DNA of 64,000 bases from Gaiellasilicea sp963811885 (GTDB taxonomy: Bacteria; Actinomycetota; Thermoleophilia; Gaiellales; Gaiellaceae), in NCBI GenBank assembly GCA_963811885.1, contig CAWETB010000015.1:992001-1056000 (forward strand). Reading direction: 5' to 3'. Positions 25,057 to 34,618 of this stretch are shown here, piece after piece. The notes beneath the pieces are model-generated. The model was not told the origin of the DNA, searched no databases, and saw only the letters and a program-made list of their open reading frames with translations. The translations under genes were made by a program, and so were the position numbers. Within the stretch, counting starts at the first letter, position 1; the number at the start of each line of letters is the position of its first letter.

Positions 25057-25756
25057 TTACGTGCTGCCTGGCTGTAACGAGTCCGGCGGGAAGCGCTCGG
25101 GGCCGCGGAAACGCAGCTCGTCGCGGAACGTCGAGAACGCGTCCTCGTCGAACTTCGTGCACGTCGCGAGGTAGGCGGTGCCGTTGGTGCCGCCCGGCTC
25201 GAAGTCGTCCGGCACCGTCCAGGCGCCGAGCGCGATCTTGTCCCCGAGCTTCGGGTAGGGAGCGAGCAGCATCCCGGTCGTATCCTCGTTGTAGAAGTCG
25301 CTGAGCTGCTGCACCGTCGCCGCGGGCACCTTCGGCCCGTAGAGGACGAAGACGGCGCCGTGCTCGAGGTTGTGGACGAACTGGGCGGGCTTCAGGGGCG
25401 TGTCGTACTCGCCGTAGACAGCCGGGACTTCGTAATGGGGCCCGCTCGTGGGCGGATCCGTGTTCCACTTCGGATTCGAAGTCGCGTCGAGCGCGGCCGT
25501 GTGGTTACCGACCTGCGCCTGCACGGTCTTCAGCTGGCAGCCGCCGGCCTCCATGGCCGACGCGAGGTCATTGCCGCCGCCGCCACCGGCGAAGAAGACG
25601 ACGCCGAGGACGATCGCGAGCGCGACCAGGCCGGTCGCCGCAATGATGTAGAGCAGGCGGCGCTGCCGCTGCGTCGCGAGGGCCGGACGGCGTCGAACGC
25701 CGCTGCGGCGCCTGCGGGCGTTTCGGGGGGTTGGGAGCGCGATCTTTCCTTGCCAT
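25057..25756 (-). CDS. DUF3105 membrane-anchored protein (one frameshift near 25695)
   Basis: About 232 residues. A short basic N-terminus, one transmembrane helix (LLYIIAATGLVALAIVLGVV), then the DUF3105 domain with its characteristic PPTSGPHYEVPA and FVHNLEHGAVFVLYGP motifs. The domain faces outside in the usual topology; function is unknown. The ATG at 25756, nine bases after TACGAT, is in a different frame from the domain; the switch is near 25695. It ends eight bases before the tRNA-Leu. Confidence 0.75.
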
Positions 25757-25765
25757 CGGCGAGCG

Positions 25766-25771
25766 ATCGTA
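25766..25771 (-). promoter_or_regulatory. -10 box (TACGAT) of the DUF3105 gene
   Basis: TACGAT, nine bases, then ATG at 25756. Confidence 0.5.
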
Positions 25772-25840
25772 CCGATTCGATGAGTCCTCACCGCGGAAAC
25801 GCGATGTCGTCCGACGTCGTCTCTACCGTTCGTCGGCCCG

Positions 25841-27038
25841 ATGGTCATTCTCGCTCTCATCCTCGGTCTCCTCCTCGGCGCCGGCTGCGCCTGGATGGTG
25901 ACCCGGAGCCGCTCGACGCAGCTCGAGACCGAGCTCACGCTGCTCCGCCGGGCAGGCGACGAGCGGGCCACGGTCGTCGCCGAGGCGCGGGACGCCTTCC
26001 AGGCGCTCTCCTCCGAGGCGCTCCGGCAGACGAGCTCGTCGTTTCTGGAGGTCGCGAAGACCCAGCTGAGCGGGCACGTCGGCGCCGCTGAAGGACTCGC
26101 TCGAGCGGATGGACCGCCAGATGAGCGGGATGGAGAAGGTGCGCCAGGAGGCGTACGGCGCCGTCACCCAGCATCTGAACACGCTTGCGAGCACGCAGGA
26201 GCGCCTCCGGCTCGAGACCGGCAACCTCGTCAAGGCGCTGCGGACGCCGCACGTGCGCGGCCGCTGGGGCGAGGTGCAGCTCCGGAACGTCGTCGAGGCG
26301 GCCGGCCTGCTCGCCCACTGCGACTTCCAGGAGCAGGCGTCGACGCGCGACGCCGAGGGCTCCCTGCTGCGACCCGACCTCGTCGTCCGGATCCCGGGCG
26401 GCAAACAGGTCGTCGTCGATGCCAAGGCCCCGCTCGCCGCGTACCTGGACGCCTGCGAGGCGGAGGACGATGAGGTCCGCAACCGCTATCTCGCCGATCA
26501 CGCGCGCCAGGTGCGCGACCATCTCGGCAAGCTCGCGCAGAAGTCGTACTGGCGCCAGTTCGAGCCGTCGCCGGACTTCGTGATCATGTTCGTCCCGGAC
26601 GAGACGTTCATCCGCGTCGCCCAGGAGCAGGACGGGATGCTGAGCGAGGACGGCTGGCGGCTCGGCGTCATCCTCGCCTCGCCGTCGACGCTCTTCACGC
26701 TGCTCCGGACGGTGGCCGCGACCTGGCAGCAGGAGACGGTGGCGCAGAGCGCTCGCGAGGTGCACGAGCTCGGGCGGGAGCTCTACGTGCGCATCGCGAC
26801 CATGAGCGGCCATCTCACCGACGCGGGCAAGGGGCTCGACAACGCCGTCGAAGCACTACAACGCAGCGGTGCGGTCGCTCGAGAGCCGCGTGCTCGTGCA
26901 GGCGCGGCGGTTCGAGGAGCACGGGATCGCGGGCGACCTCGGCTCACCGCCGCAGATCGAGCGGCAGGCGATCCCGCTGCAGGCACCCGAGCTCGCCGAG
27001 CCCGGCGAGCAGCTGCGCGCGATCGACGCGCGCCTTAG
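25841..27038 (+). CDS. rmuC: RmuC family DNA recombination protein (frameshifts near 26085 and 26865)
   Basis: An N-terminal helix (VILALILGLLLGAGCAWMV) anchors it to the membrane, followed by coiled coil and the RmuC nuclease-like domain: RGRWGEVQLRNVVEAAGL, VVVDAKAPLAAYLDA and PDFVIMFVPDETFI are its core motifs (restriction-endonuclease fold with the DxK pair). RmuC limits sequence inversions at short repeats. The N-terminus, core and C-terminal helix lie in three frames; joined length ~395 residues is normal. The 3' end is uncertain and meets the convergent gene around 27035. Confidence 0.8.
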
Positions 27039-28188
27039 AGACTGCCGAGAGCGCAGGATGCGCGCCGATCCCCTCGACGGGATCGAGATCCTGGCGTTCG
27101 ACCGCGAGCAGGTCGCCGCCGTAGGCGAGCGTCAGCCGGACCGCGAGGTCGAGCCCGTCGTCGCGGTGCTCCATCGTCGTTCCGTCGAGCGGGCAGGTGC
27201 CCGCGACGGCGGCGGCGCGGCCGCAGGCCGGACAGCGGTACGCGTCCCGCTTGACGCCCGCCTGATGGAGCAGCAGCTCCACCCGTCCGTCGGACGCCGC
27301 CTCGAGCGTGTCCGCCCAGCCGGCGGAGCCGAGCGCGTTCTTGCCGACCTCCTCGCGCCAGCGCGCGACCGCGTCGTTCTCGAGCCCGGCGCGCCACTCG
27401 TCGACGAACGGCTGGACGATCTCGCCGAGCTCGCCGTCCGAGGCGTGCGCATCCGCGCTCGTCCACCCGATCACGGCCTCCTCGAGCTCGGACGAGAGGA
27501 CGTCCGCGAACTCGGCGCGCGTCTCGTCGCCCGCGACGACGATGATCCGGGGCCGGCCGAGCGCCCGGAAGACCCGCTCCAGCTCGTCGGCGACGGTCTT
27601 GTAGTGCTCGAGGTCGAGATTGCCGATGTGCCGCTGGTACCGGGACTGCGACCACCCTCCCTGGTCGTGCCGGCCCTGCGTCTCCTCGGTGCGGTCGGCG
27701 ATCTGCTGGAAGCGGCCTCCGCGCAGAGCGAGGACACGCCCCCGCTCCCGCCCGACGACGGCGACGACCGCGCCGTTGCCGCGGCCGATCAGCGGCACGA
27801 GCGGGCTGAGCAGAAAGTCGTCGGCGACCCTGGCCGCGTCGGCCACCTTCCACGGCAGCGCGAGCACGCTCCAGATGTTGTCGAGACCGGCCGCGAAGAC
27901 CGCGAGGCCATGGGCGCCGTCGCGGTCGAACTCCTCGTCGAAGTACTGCGCGAGCCGCTCGAAGTCCGCCTTGAGCCCGGACTTGACCTCGTGCGCGAGA
28001 TCGGGCCGCGTCGCACCGTGCGACTTTGCCGCCGAGTCGAGCATGGCGTGGACACGCATCGCGGTCTCGCGCGTCGTCGGCGAGATCGTCGGATCGAGAT
28101 CGACATAGAGAGAGATCGCGCACCCGTTCTGAGCGCGGAAGCCGGCGAGCTCACGCAGGCCGTCGAGGCTGACTGTGGTTGTCGTCAT
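27035..28188 (-). CDS. Bacterial archaeo-eukaryotic release factor-like protein (baeRF family; Vms1/eRF1-like)
   Basis: About 385 residues from ATG at 28188 (AAAGGTGGG upstream). The middle domain has the eRF1-like fold with the motif QGGWSQSRYQRHI, where GGWSQ occupies the place of the GGQ tip of eRF1; the third domain has a zinc-ribbon-like CPACGRAAAVAGTCPLDG. Mycobacterial homologues (Rv2629 type) are linked to dormancy and translation stress, and this family is thought to cleave peptidyl-tRNA on stalled ribosomes. A frame change near 27050 would give the usual GIGALLR-type ending; otherwise the ORF runs on to 26944 through the rmuC 3' end. Confidence 0.75.
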
Positions 28189-28308
28189 ACCCACCTTTCT
28201 GCCTAACGACCTGGGATTCTAAGCCTCCGCGAGCGGAACATCTCGACCCTCCGACTCGTTCTCTATGGTGACGGGCATAACAGCCCGGAAACAACCAAGG
28301 AGCATGCG

Positions 28309-29292
28309 TTGAGCGACGTTCGTGACGTGATCATCATCGGCGGCGGCCCTGCCGGCTACACAGCCGCGCTTTATGCCGCCCGCGCCAATCTGAGCCCGCT
28401 CGTGATCGAGGGGTTCAACTGGGGCGGACAGCTGATGATCACGAGTGAGGTCGAGAATTACCCGGGCTACCGCGACGGCGTGATGGGGCCGGAGATGATG
28501 GGCGAGTTCCGGGCGCAGGCAGCGCGGTTCGGCGCCGAGTTCGTCACCGACGACGTCACGCGCATCGACCTCTCCGAGCGCCCGTTCAAGATCTACGTCG
28601 GCGACGAGGAGTACGTCAGCCAGACCGTCATCGTCGCCACCGGTGCGACGGCGCGCCAGCTCGGCCTCGAGTCGGAGCGCGCGCTGCACGGCCGCGGCGT
28701 CACCTACTGCGCCACGTGCGACGCAGCCTTCTACCGCGATCGCGAGGTCGTGGTCGTCGGCGGCGGCGACTCGGCCATGGAGGAGGCGCTCTACCTGACC
28801 AAGTTCGCCTCCAAGGTCACGCTGGTCCACCGCCGGGACGAGTTCCGGGCGTCGCAGATCATGGTCGATCGCGTCAAGGCGCACGAGAAGATCGAGCTCA
28901 TGACGCCGTTCGTCGTCGAGGAAGTGCTCGGCGCCGACAGCGGCAAGCTGACGGGCGTCCTGCTCCGGAACGTCGAGACCGGCGACTCCGTCGAGTACGC
29001 GACTGACGGCCTGTTCGTCGCGATCGGCCACGACCCGACGACGAAGCTCTTCGTCGACTGGCTCGACCACGACGAGAACGGCTATCTGATCACCAAGGGG
29101 AAGACGACGGAGACCAACATTCCGGGCGTCTTCGCCGCGGGCGACGTCCAGGATCACATCTACCGGCAGGCGATCACCGCAGCCGGGTCCGGTTGTGCCG
29201 CCGCTCTCGACTCGGAGCGCTTCCTCGCCGAGGCGGAGGGTCACCCGGAGGCGGCGCTGACGGCGCCGCGCGAGCACGGCCAGCCGGCGTAG
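28309..29292 (+). CDS. trxB: Thioredoxin reductase
   Basis: 327 residues. FAD-binding GGGPAGYTAALYAARA at ~11, redox-active CATC at 134-137, NADPH-binding VVVGGGDSAMEEALY and the C-terminal FAD motif GVFAAGDVQDHIYRQ. It passes electrons from NADPH to thioredoxin in the cytosol. TTG at 28309 has AAGGAG ten bases upstream. A zinc-ribbon PAS gene starts six bases after its stop and is almost certainly cotranscribed. No trxA is next to it. Confidence 0.95.
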   Translation: MSDVRDVIIIGGGPAGYTAALYAARANLSPLVIEGFNWGGQLMITSEVENYPGYRDGVMGPEMMGEFRAQAARFGAEFVTDDVTRIDLSERPFKIYVGDEEYVSQTVIVATGATARQLGLESERALHGRGVTYCATCDAAFYRDREVVVVGGGDSAMEEALYLTKFASKVTLVHRRDEFRASQIMVDRVKAHEKIELMTPFVVEEVLGADSGKLTGVLLRNVETGDSVEYATDGLFVAIGHDPTTKLFVDWLDHDENGYLITKGKTTETNIPGVFAAGDVQDHIYRQAITAAGSGCAAALDSERFLAEAEGHPEAALTAPREHGQPA

Positions 29293-29297
29293 GCCCA

Positions 29298-29744
29298 GTG
29301 CCGCATTTCATCTGCCCGAACTGCAAGAACCGCTCGATCGACAACGACGGCCGTCAGGGGCTTCTGCGCCAGGCGGTCTCGTGCGAGCGGTGTGGCTTCG
29401 GTTTCCTGTTCGAGATCCTCGACGACTACTACCCGTCGCCGACCGCCGGGCTCGTCGCCTGCGACCGTGACGGCCGCATCCTCGCCGCCGGCCGCGGCGT
29501 CTTCGAGCTGACGGGCTACGGCGAGCAGGAACTGATGGGCAAGGACGTGGTCGACGCATTCGGGCTGGAGGGCTTCGAGGCCGGCAAGAGCCCGATCGCG
29601 TTCGCGCTCGAGTGGGGCGTCCGCCGGATGGGCGAGCACCTCGAGCTGCGCTCGCGATCCGGCCAGGTCAAGCAGGTCACCGCGGACGTCTTTCCGGCGT
29701 ACGACGACGACGGCGGCGTCCTCGTCGCGCTCTCGTCGCGGTAG
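29298..29744 (+). CDS. Zinc-ribbon plus PAS domain protein
   Basis: 148 residues from GTG at 29298. Residues ~5-35 hold two Cys pairs (CPNCKN and CERCGF), a zinc ribbon. The rest is a single PAS domain (AGLVACDRDGRILAAGRGVF, ELTGYGEQELMGKDVVDAF). There is no kinase, cyclase or DNA-binding output domain, so it likely works through protein contact. Starting six bases after trxB, the Cys pairs could be a redox or zinc switch served by thioredoxin reductase. Confidence 0.75.
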   Translation: MPHFICPNCKNRSIDNDGRQGLLRQAVSCERCGFGFLFEILDDYYPSPTAGLVACDRDGRILAAGRGVFELTGYGEQELMGKDVVDAFGLEGFEAGKSPIAFALEWGVRRMGEHLELRSRSGQVKQVTADVFPAYDDDGGVLVALSSR

Positions 29745-29788
29745 CGCAGGCACGCGCCGAACCGGCGAGACCTGCGAAAGAACCAGCG

Positions 29789-29815
29789 AGGCCCCCTTGG
29801 GGGAGCGCGCCTCCC
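29789..29815. terminator. Weak hairpin between convergent operons
   Basis: CCCCC and GGGGG arms with flanking partial pairing lie between the PAS gene and nth. No T-run; shape is only suggestive. Confidence 0.3.
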
Positions 29816-29851
29816 ACTCAGAACGCTAGCGAGGAAGTCGTGTCGCGAGCG

Positions 29852-30547
29852 TCACGGGATCTCGGCGACTTCGTCGATTTCGACGCGGCTGGACGGGCAC
29901 AGCGCGACGAGGACGCAGTCCTCGCAGCGCGGTCTGCGTGCATCGCAGACCCGGCGGCCGTGCCAGATCAGCAGATGCGGAAACCGGCCCCAGTCGGCAC
30001 GCGGGACGAGCTTGACGAGGTCGCGCTCGATCTTGACGGGATCCTCCCGGCGCGTCAGACCGAGTCGCTGCGAGAGCCGGCGCACGTGGGTGTCGACGAC
30101 GATGCCCTGCGGGTTGCCGAGCTCGGCTGCGACGACGTTCGCCGTCTTCCGCGCCACGCCCGGCAGCCGCAGCAGCTCGTCGACCGTCCCCGGCACCTCG
30201 CCGTCGAACTCCTCCAGCAGCACCCGCATCGCGCCCTGGATCGACTTCGCCTTCTGGCGAAAGAAGCCCGTGGCGTAGACGTCCTGCTCCAGCTCCTCCC
30301 GCGGCACGGCGAGGTAGTCCTCCGGGCGCCGGTACTTCTCGAACAGCGTCTTGGTGACGCGGTTGACGTTCACGTCCGTCGTCTGCGCCGACAGCATCAC
30401 CGAGATCAGCAGCTCGACCGGGCTGCGGAACTCGAGCGCGATCTTCGCGTCCGCATGCTCCGTCGCCAGCAGCTCGATGATCGGCCGGATCCGGTCGCGC
30501 CGCCGCCCCACCGCCCGACGCGCCTCGTGGACGAAGCTACGTGGCAA
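29852..30547 (-). CDS. nth: Endonuclease III
   Basis: 231 residues. Helix-hairpin-helix LLRLPGVARKTANVVAAELG with the catalytic Lys, the catalytic Asp in VVDTHVRRLS, and the [4Fe-4S] site CDARRPRCEDCVLVALC (C-x6-C-x2-C-x5-C). It excises oxidised pyrimidines and nicks the abasic site. Start: TTG at 30547 overlaps the phosphoesterase stop region; an internal GTG around 30505 is an alternative. It ends the minus-strand operon addB-addA-phosphoesterase-nth. Confidence 0.95.
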   Translation of the reverse strand: MPRSFVHEARRAVGRRRDRIRPIIELLATEHADAKIALEFRSPVELLISVMLSAQTTDVNVNRVTKTLFEKYRRPEDYLAVPREELEQDVYATGFFRQKAKSIQGAMRVLLEEFDGEVPGTVDELLRLPGVARKTANVVAAELGNPQGIVVDTHVRRLSQRLGLTRREDPVKIERDLVKLVPRADWGRFPHLLIWHGRRVCDARRPRCEDCVLVALCPSSRVEIDEVAEIP

Positions 30548-31226
30548 CGCTCTCGAAGTACGCCGAGACCTCGTCCGGATCCTCCGGCTCGAGCAGCCAG
30601 CCGGCCATCTGCTCCGCGTTGGGGTACGTCGTCGTTCGAATGACTGCCGCGGCAGCGTCGACCGCGTACGGCGTCACGCGGAGCTCGGCCTCTCCCCCGT
30701 CGAGCAGCGCCCAGAACGCCCCCTGGCGGCCCTCGTAGGGGATGCCGACGCTGCCGGCGTTGACGAAGCGAATGCCGTCGATCACCCGCTCGAACTGGAC
30801 GTGCGTGTGCCCGCCGACGACGACGCGCTCCTCGACGCCTTCGAGCGCGGCCCGGAAGCGCTCGTCCGGCGAGACCTTGGTCAGGATCTCGTCGTCGTCG
30901 CGCGGCGAGCCGTGGCAGTAGAGGACACCGTCGAGCGAGATCGACAGCGGCAGCGTGCGGAGGAACTCGTGTGAGGACTCGTCGAGTTGCGCCGAGAGCC
31001 ACTCCCAGGTGCCCGCGGGCGCCCGGGGCGACTCACGGTCGGCGTTGCCGCGGATGAAGGCGGCCTCGACCTCGCGGAGCCGGTCGAGACACTCCTGCGG
31101 ATACGGGCCGGCGATCACGTCGCCGCCGCTGACGATCCGGGCGACATCGAGCGACCGCACCTCGGCGAGCACCGCCTCGAGCGCCGGCAGGTTGCCGTGC
31201 ACGTCGCAGAGAACGGCGACGCGCAT
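30537..31226 (-). CDS. Calcineurin-like metallophosphoesterase (YfcE/ApaH-like)
   Basis: 229 residues. The metal-binding motifs are all present: DVHGNLPALEAVL, GGDVIAGPYP, RGNADRES, YCHGSPRDDDE and GGHTHVQFERV. This is a small single-domain phosphoesterase; members hydrolyse phosphodiesters or dinucleotide polyphosphates, and the substrate is not predictable. Its ATG directly follows the AddA stop (TAGATG on the minus strand), and its end overlaps nth, so it sits inside a DNA-repair operon. Confidence 0.85.
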   Translation of the reverse strand: MRVAVLCDVHGNLPALEAVLAEVRSLDVARIVSGGDVIAGPYPQECLDRLREVEAAFIRGNADRESPRAPAGTWEWLSAQLDESSHEFLRTLPLSISLDGVLYCHGSPRDDDEILTKVSPDERFRAALEGVEERVVVGGHTHVQFERVIDGIRFVNAGSVGIPYEGRQGAFWALLDGGEAELRVTPYAVDAAAAVIRTTTYPNAEQMAGWLLEPEDPDEVSAYFESVAT

Positions 31227-34200
31227 CTATCCCGCCGCCGCCAGTGCGGGCGATCGGCTCGGGCCGCCGTGCAGGCGGGGCCCGGCGCAGACGACGTCGA
31301 GCGCAGGGCAGCCCGCACAGTTGAACTCGCTCGGAGTCGGCACGAACTCGCCGGCGCGGATGCGGCCGATCGCCTCCGAGAGCTCGGCCTCGAGCTCGGG
31401 TAGGTCGGCACGCACGAACGTCTTCGAGACAACCGCATCCGGCCGCTCGAGGAAGTGGTAGACGACCTCGACCTCGTCCACACCGGCACGGAAGCACGCG
31501 AGTGCGTAGACGAGCCGCTGGAGCCGGTAGTCAGCCTCGACGATCTCGTCGGGCGTCCCCTCGGCGAGCGAGTTCGTCTTGTAGTCGAGCACGAGCGCGT
31601 GTGAGCCCTCGACGTGGAGGACGTCGAGTCGCCCGTGCAGGAGCACGCCGTCGTGCTCGAACGCAAACGGGCGCTCGGGCCTGGCGTCCGACAGCTTGGC
31701 GATCCGCTGCGCCAGCTCGGAGCCGCAGTAGTTGTCCACGAACGCCGCGATCCTGGACAGCTCCTCATCGCTCACGGCCGGATACCACGCGCGCACCTGA
31801 TCGACGTCCGGCGCCGCCGGCGCCGCGAGGTCGACGACCTCGAGCAGGCGGTGGACGGCGTCGCCGACCTCGGTCGCGACGAGCCCCGTCTGCCCGGCCA
31901 CGGTGCCGTGCGCCCGCGCCTCCCGCATCCCCGCGACACGCTCCGCGTAGTAGCGGTACGAGCAGCGCTCGAAGAGCGCGAGCGCGCTGTAGGAGAGGCG
32001 TCGCACGTCGTGGAGCGGCGGTTCCGGCAACGCCTGGATCGGCGCGAGCGCGGGAGCGAGCGGCGGCAGCTTCGGCTCCGCCCCGGCGGCGAAGAGAGCC
32101 AGCTGGCCGGTCTCGTCGTCGACGACCGCAGCCACGGGCTCCCGGACGGCCCGCTCGACCGGCGGGGGCGTGCGGTCGATCCGCACGAGCACGCGCGCGC
32201 CCTCCCGCTCCAGCTCGAGCGGCGTCTCGCCGGCTGCACCGAGCTCGTCGGCGCAGTCGAGCCGCCCCAGCACCCAGCCGATCGGCGTCCGCTCAGTCGG
32301 CCTTCCGCTCCGGATCGATCGAAGCTGTATTGATCGAACCGCTGACGATCAGGCGGTCGATCGCGCGCGTCATCGCCACGTAATAGAGCCGCAACCGCTC
32401 GGCCTCGTCCTCCGCCGCGCGGGCGTCCTTGACGCTGTCGTAGCCGAGCACGCCGTGGCGGCGGCCGGTCGCGGGGTCGGCGACCCGGAAGCCGAAGCGG
32501 CCGTCGGCCAGACAGAGGATCTCGTCGGCCGAGGGCGCGTTGCGGTCGCGGCCGGCGTCGGCGACCACGACGACCTTGAACTCCAACCCCTTCGCCGCGT
32601 GGATCGTGAGCAGCCGGACGGCGTCGGCGCCCTCCTCCTCTGCGACCGCGTCCCGTTCCGCCGCGCCGACCGCCTCCTGCTCCTCGACGAAGCGGACGAA
32701 GCCTTCGACATCGGGGCCGCGCAGCTCTTCGTACGAGCGCGCGAGCCGCGCCAGCTTGCGCAGATTTGCGTAGCGCCGGCGCCCGTCCCACTGCGCGAGC
32801 ACGGCGAGGTCGTAGTCGTGGTCGCAGACGATCCGCTCGCACAGGCGTTCGAGCGAGAGCCGCGGCGCCGCCTCCGCGAGCCGGTCGTAGCGCTGCCTGA
32901 ACGCCCGTAGGAGCCGTGTGTCGTCGGGATCGAGATCAGCGGGCAGCGTGCGCTCGAGACCGGTGAAGATCGGGCCGCGGGCGTTGCGCCGGATCAGCAT
33001 CAGGGCGTCGTTGGAGACGCCGACGAAGGGCGATGCGAGCACGCTGACGAGCGCCTCGTCGTCGTAGCGGTTCTGGAGCAGGCGCAGGTACGAGAGCAGG
33101 TCGACGACCTGCTGCTGCCCGAAGTAGCCGCGGCCGGTGGCGCGGTAGGTGGCGAGTCCGGCGCTGCGCAACTCCTCCTCGTACCACTCCGCGTCCGTTC
33201 CCGGCGGCGAAGAGGAGAACGATCTCGCCCGCGGTCGCAGCACCCGTGTCGACGAGCTCCTTGACCCGCCGGGCGACGTTCTTCGCCTCGGCGCGGCGCC
33301 AGTGGACGCCGGTGCCCGCGTACGCCGCCTTGTCGGTCACGAGCAGCTCGACCGGCGTGCCGAAGACCGGATCGGGGAACTCGCCGGACGCCGCCAGCGG
33401 CTGGAACTCCTCGCCGAACTCGGCGCCGAAGAGATGATTGACGACTGCGAGCACCTCCGGCCGCGAGCGGTAGTTGCGCGTCAGGGGGAGCAACGTCTCG
33501 GCACCGGCGCGGCGCTCGCGGAAGACCTGCACGTCGGCGTGGCGGAAGCCGTAGATCGACTGGAACTCGTCGCCGACGAAGAACCGCTCCGTGTCCGGCC
33601 CGGTCAGGAGGTCGACCAGCTCGCACTGGAGCCGGTTCGTGTCCTGGAACTCGTCGACCATGATCGAGCGGAATCGCAGCCGCTCTCGCTCGCGCAGGCT
33701 CTCGTCGTCGCGCAGCAGGTCACGGGCGTGCAGCTGCAGATCCTCGAAGTCGAGCGCCGACTCGCGATCCTTCGCCGCCGCGTACTGGGAGGCGAATCCG
33801 TGCAGGAGCTGCTGCAACAGATCGCGATCCTGCAGCGCCAGCTCGTCGAGCGCCGCCTGCTCGACCGCCTTCCGCGCGTCCTCATAGCTCGCAGCTCGCT
33901 CGCCGCGCGCCCGGAGGCCGCTGAGGTCGAGCAGCCGCTCGGGCAGCGTCTCGGACTCGGCGAGCGCGACAGCCTGCGCCGCCGCCGTCCGCGCCGCTTC
34001 GGTCGCGTCCGGATCGGCAGCGAGGGCGCGCGCGACCTGAGCCAGGTCGTCGAGCTGAGCCTTGAGGTCGGCCCGCTCTCCCAGCTCGAGGTCGAGCTCC
34101 CTGCCGGCGGAACGGAGGGTCTCGTAGACGCTCGTCAGCATCCGCCGCAGCCCGCCGGCGCCGTAGGTCGCGAGCAGCTGCAGCCGGTCCGGATCCTCGC

Positions 34201-34618
34201 CGGCGCAGAACTCGTTCAGCGCCGCCTCGAAGGCCTCGCCGCGGATCACACGGCCCTGGCTGTCGTCGAGGATGCGGAAGCGCGGGTCGAGGCCGGCTGC
34301 AAAGGGGTGGGACTTCAGCAGCCGCAGGCAGAAGCCGTGGATGGTCGAGATCCAGGCGCCGTCGAGCGAGCGGGCCAGGTCGTGGCGTCCGAGCTCGTGC
34401 AGGCGCGCCCGGATCCGGCCCTTGAGCTCACCCGCGGCGCGCTCCGTGTAGGTGATCACGAGCATCGACTCGACGTCGATCCCCCGCTCGCAGACCGCCT
34501 CGACGAAGCGCTCGACGAGCACCGTCGTCTTGCCGGTGCCGGCGCCTGCCGAGACGAAGACCTGTCCGCGCGCGGCGATCGCCGCCGACTGCTGCTCGTT
34601 GGGGGTACGCGTCGTCAT
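31227..34618 (-). CDS. AddA-like UvrD-type helicase with C-terminal nuclease (two frameshifts)
   Basis: About 1130 residues over three frames (switches near 33205 and 32290). SF1 helicase motifs: Walker A SAGAGTGKTTVLVERF, motif II MVDEFQDTNRLQ, GDEFQSIYGFRHADVQVF, LTIHAAKGLEFKVVVV and YVAMTRA. The C-terminus is a PD-(D/E)xK nuclease (GRLDVLHVE, VLDYKTN) followed by CAGCPALDVVC, which with an upstream Cys could bind a 4Fe-4S cluster. It should work with the preceding AddB-like subunit on double-strand break ends, as AddAB/AdnAB do. ATG at 34618 overlaps the AddB stop (ATGA). Confidence 0.85.
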
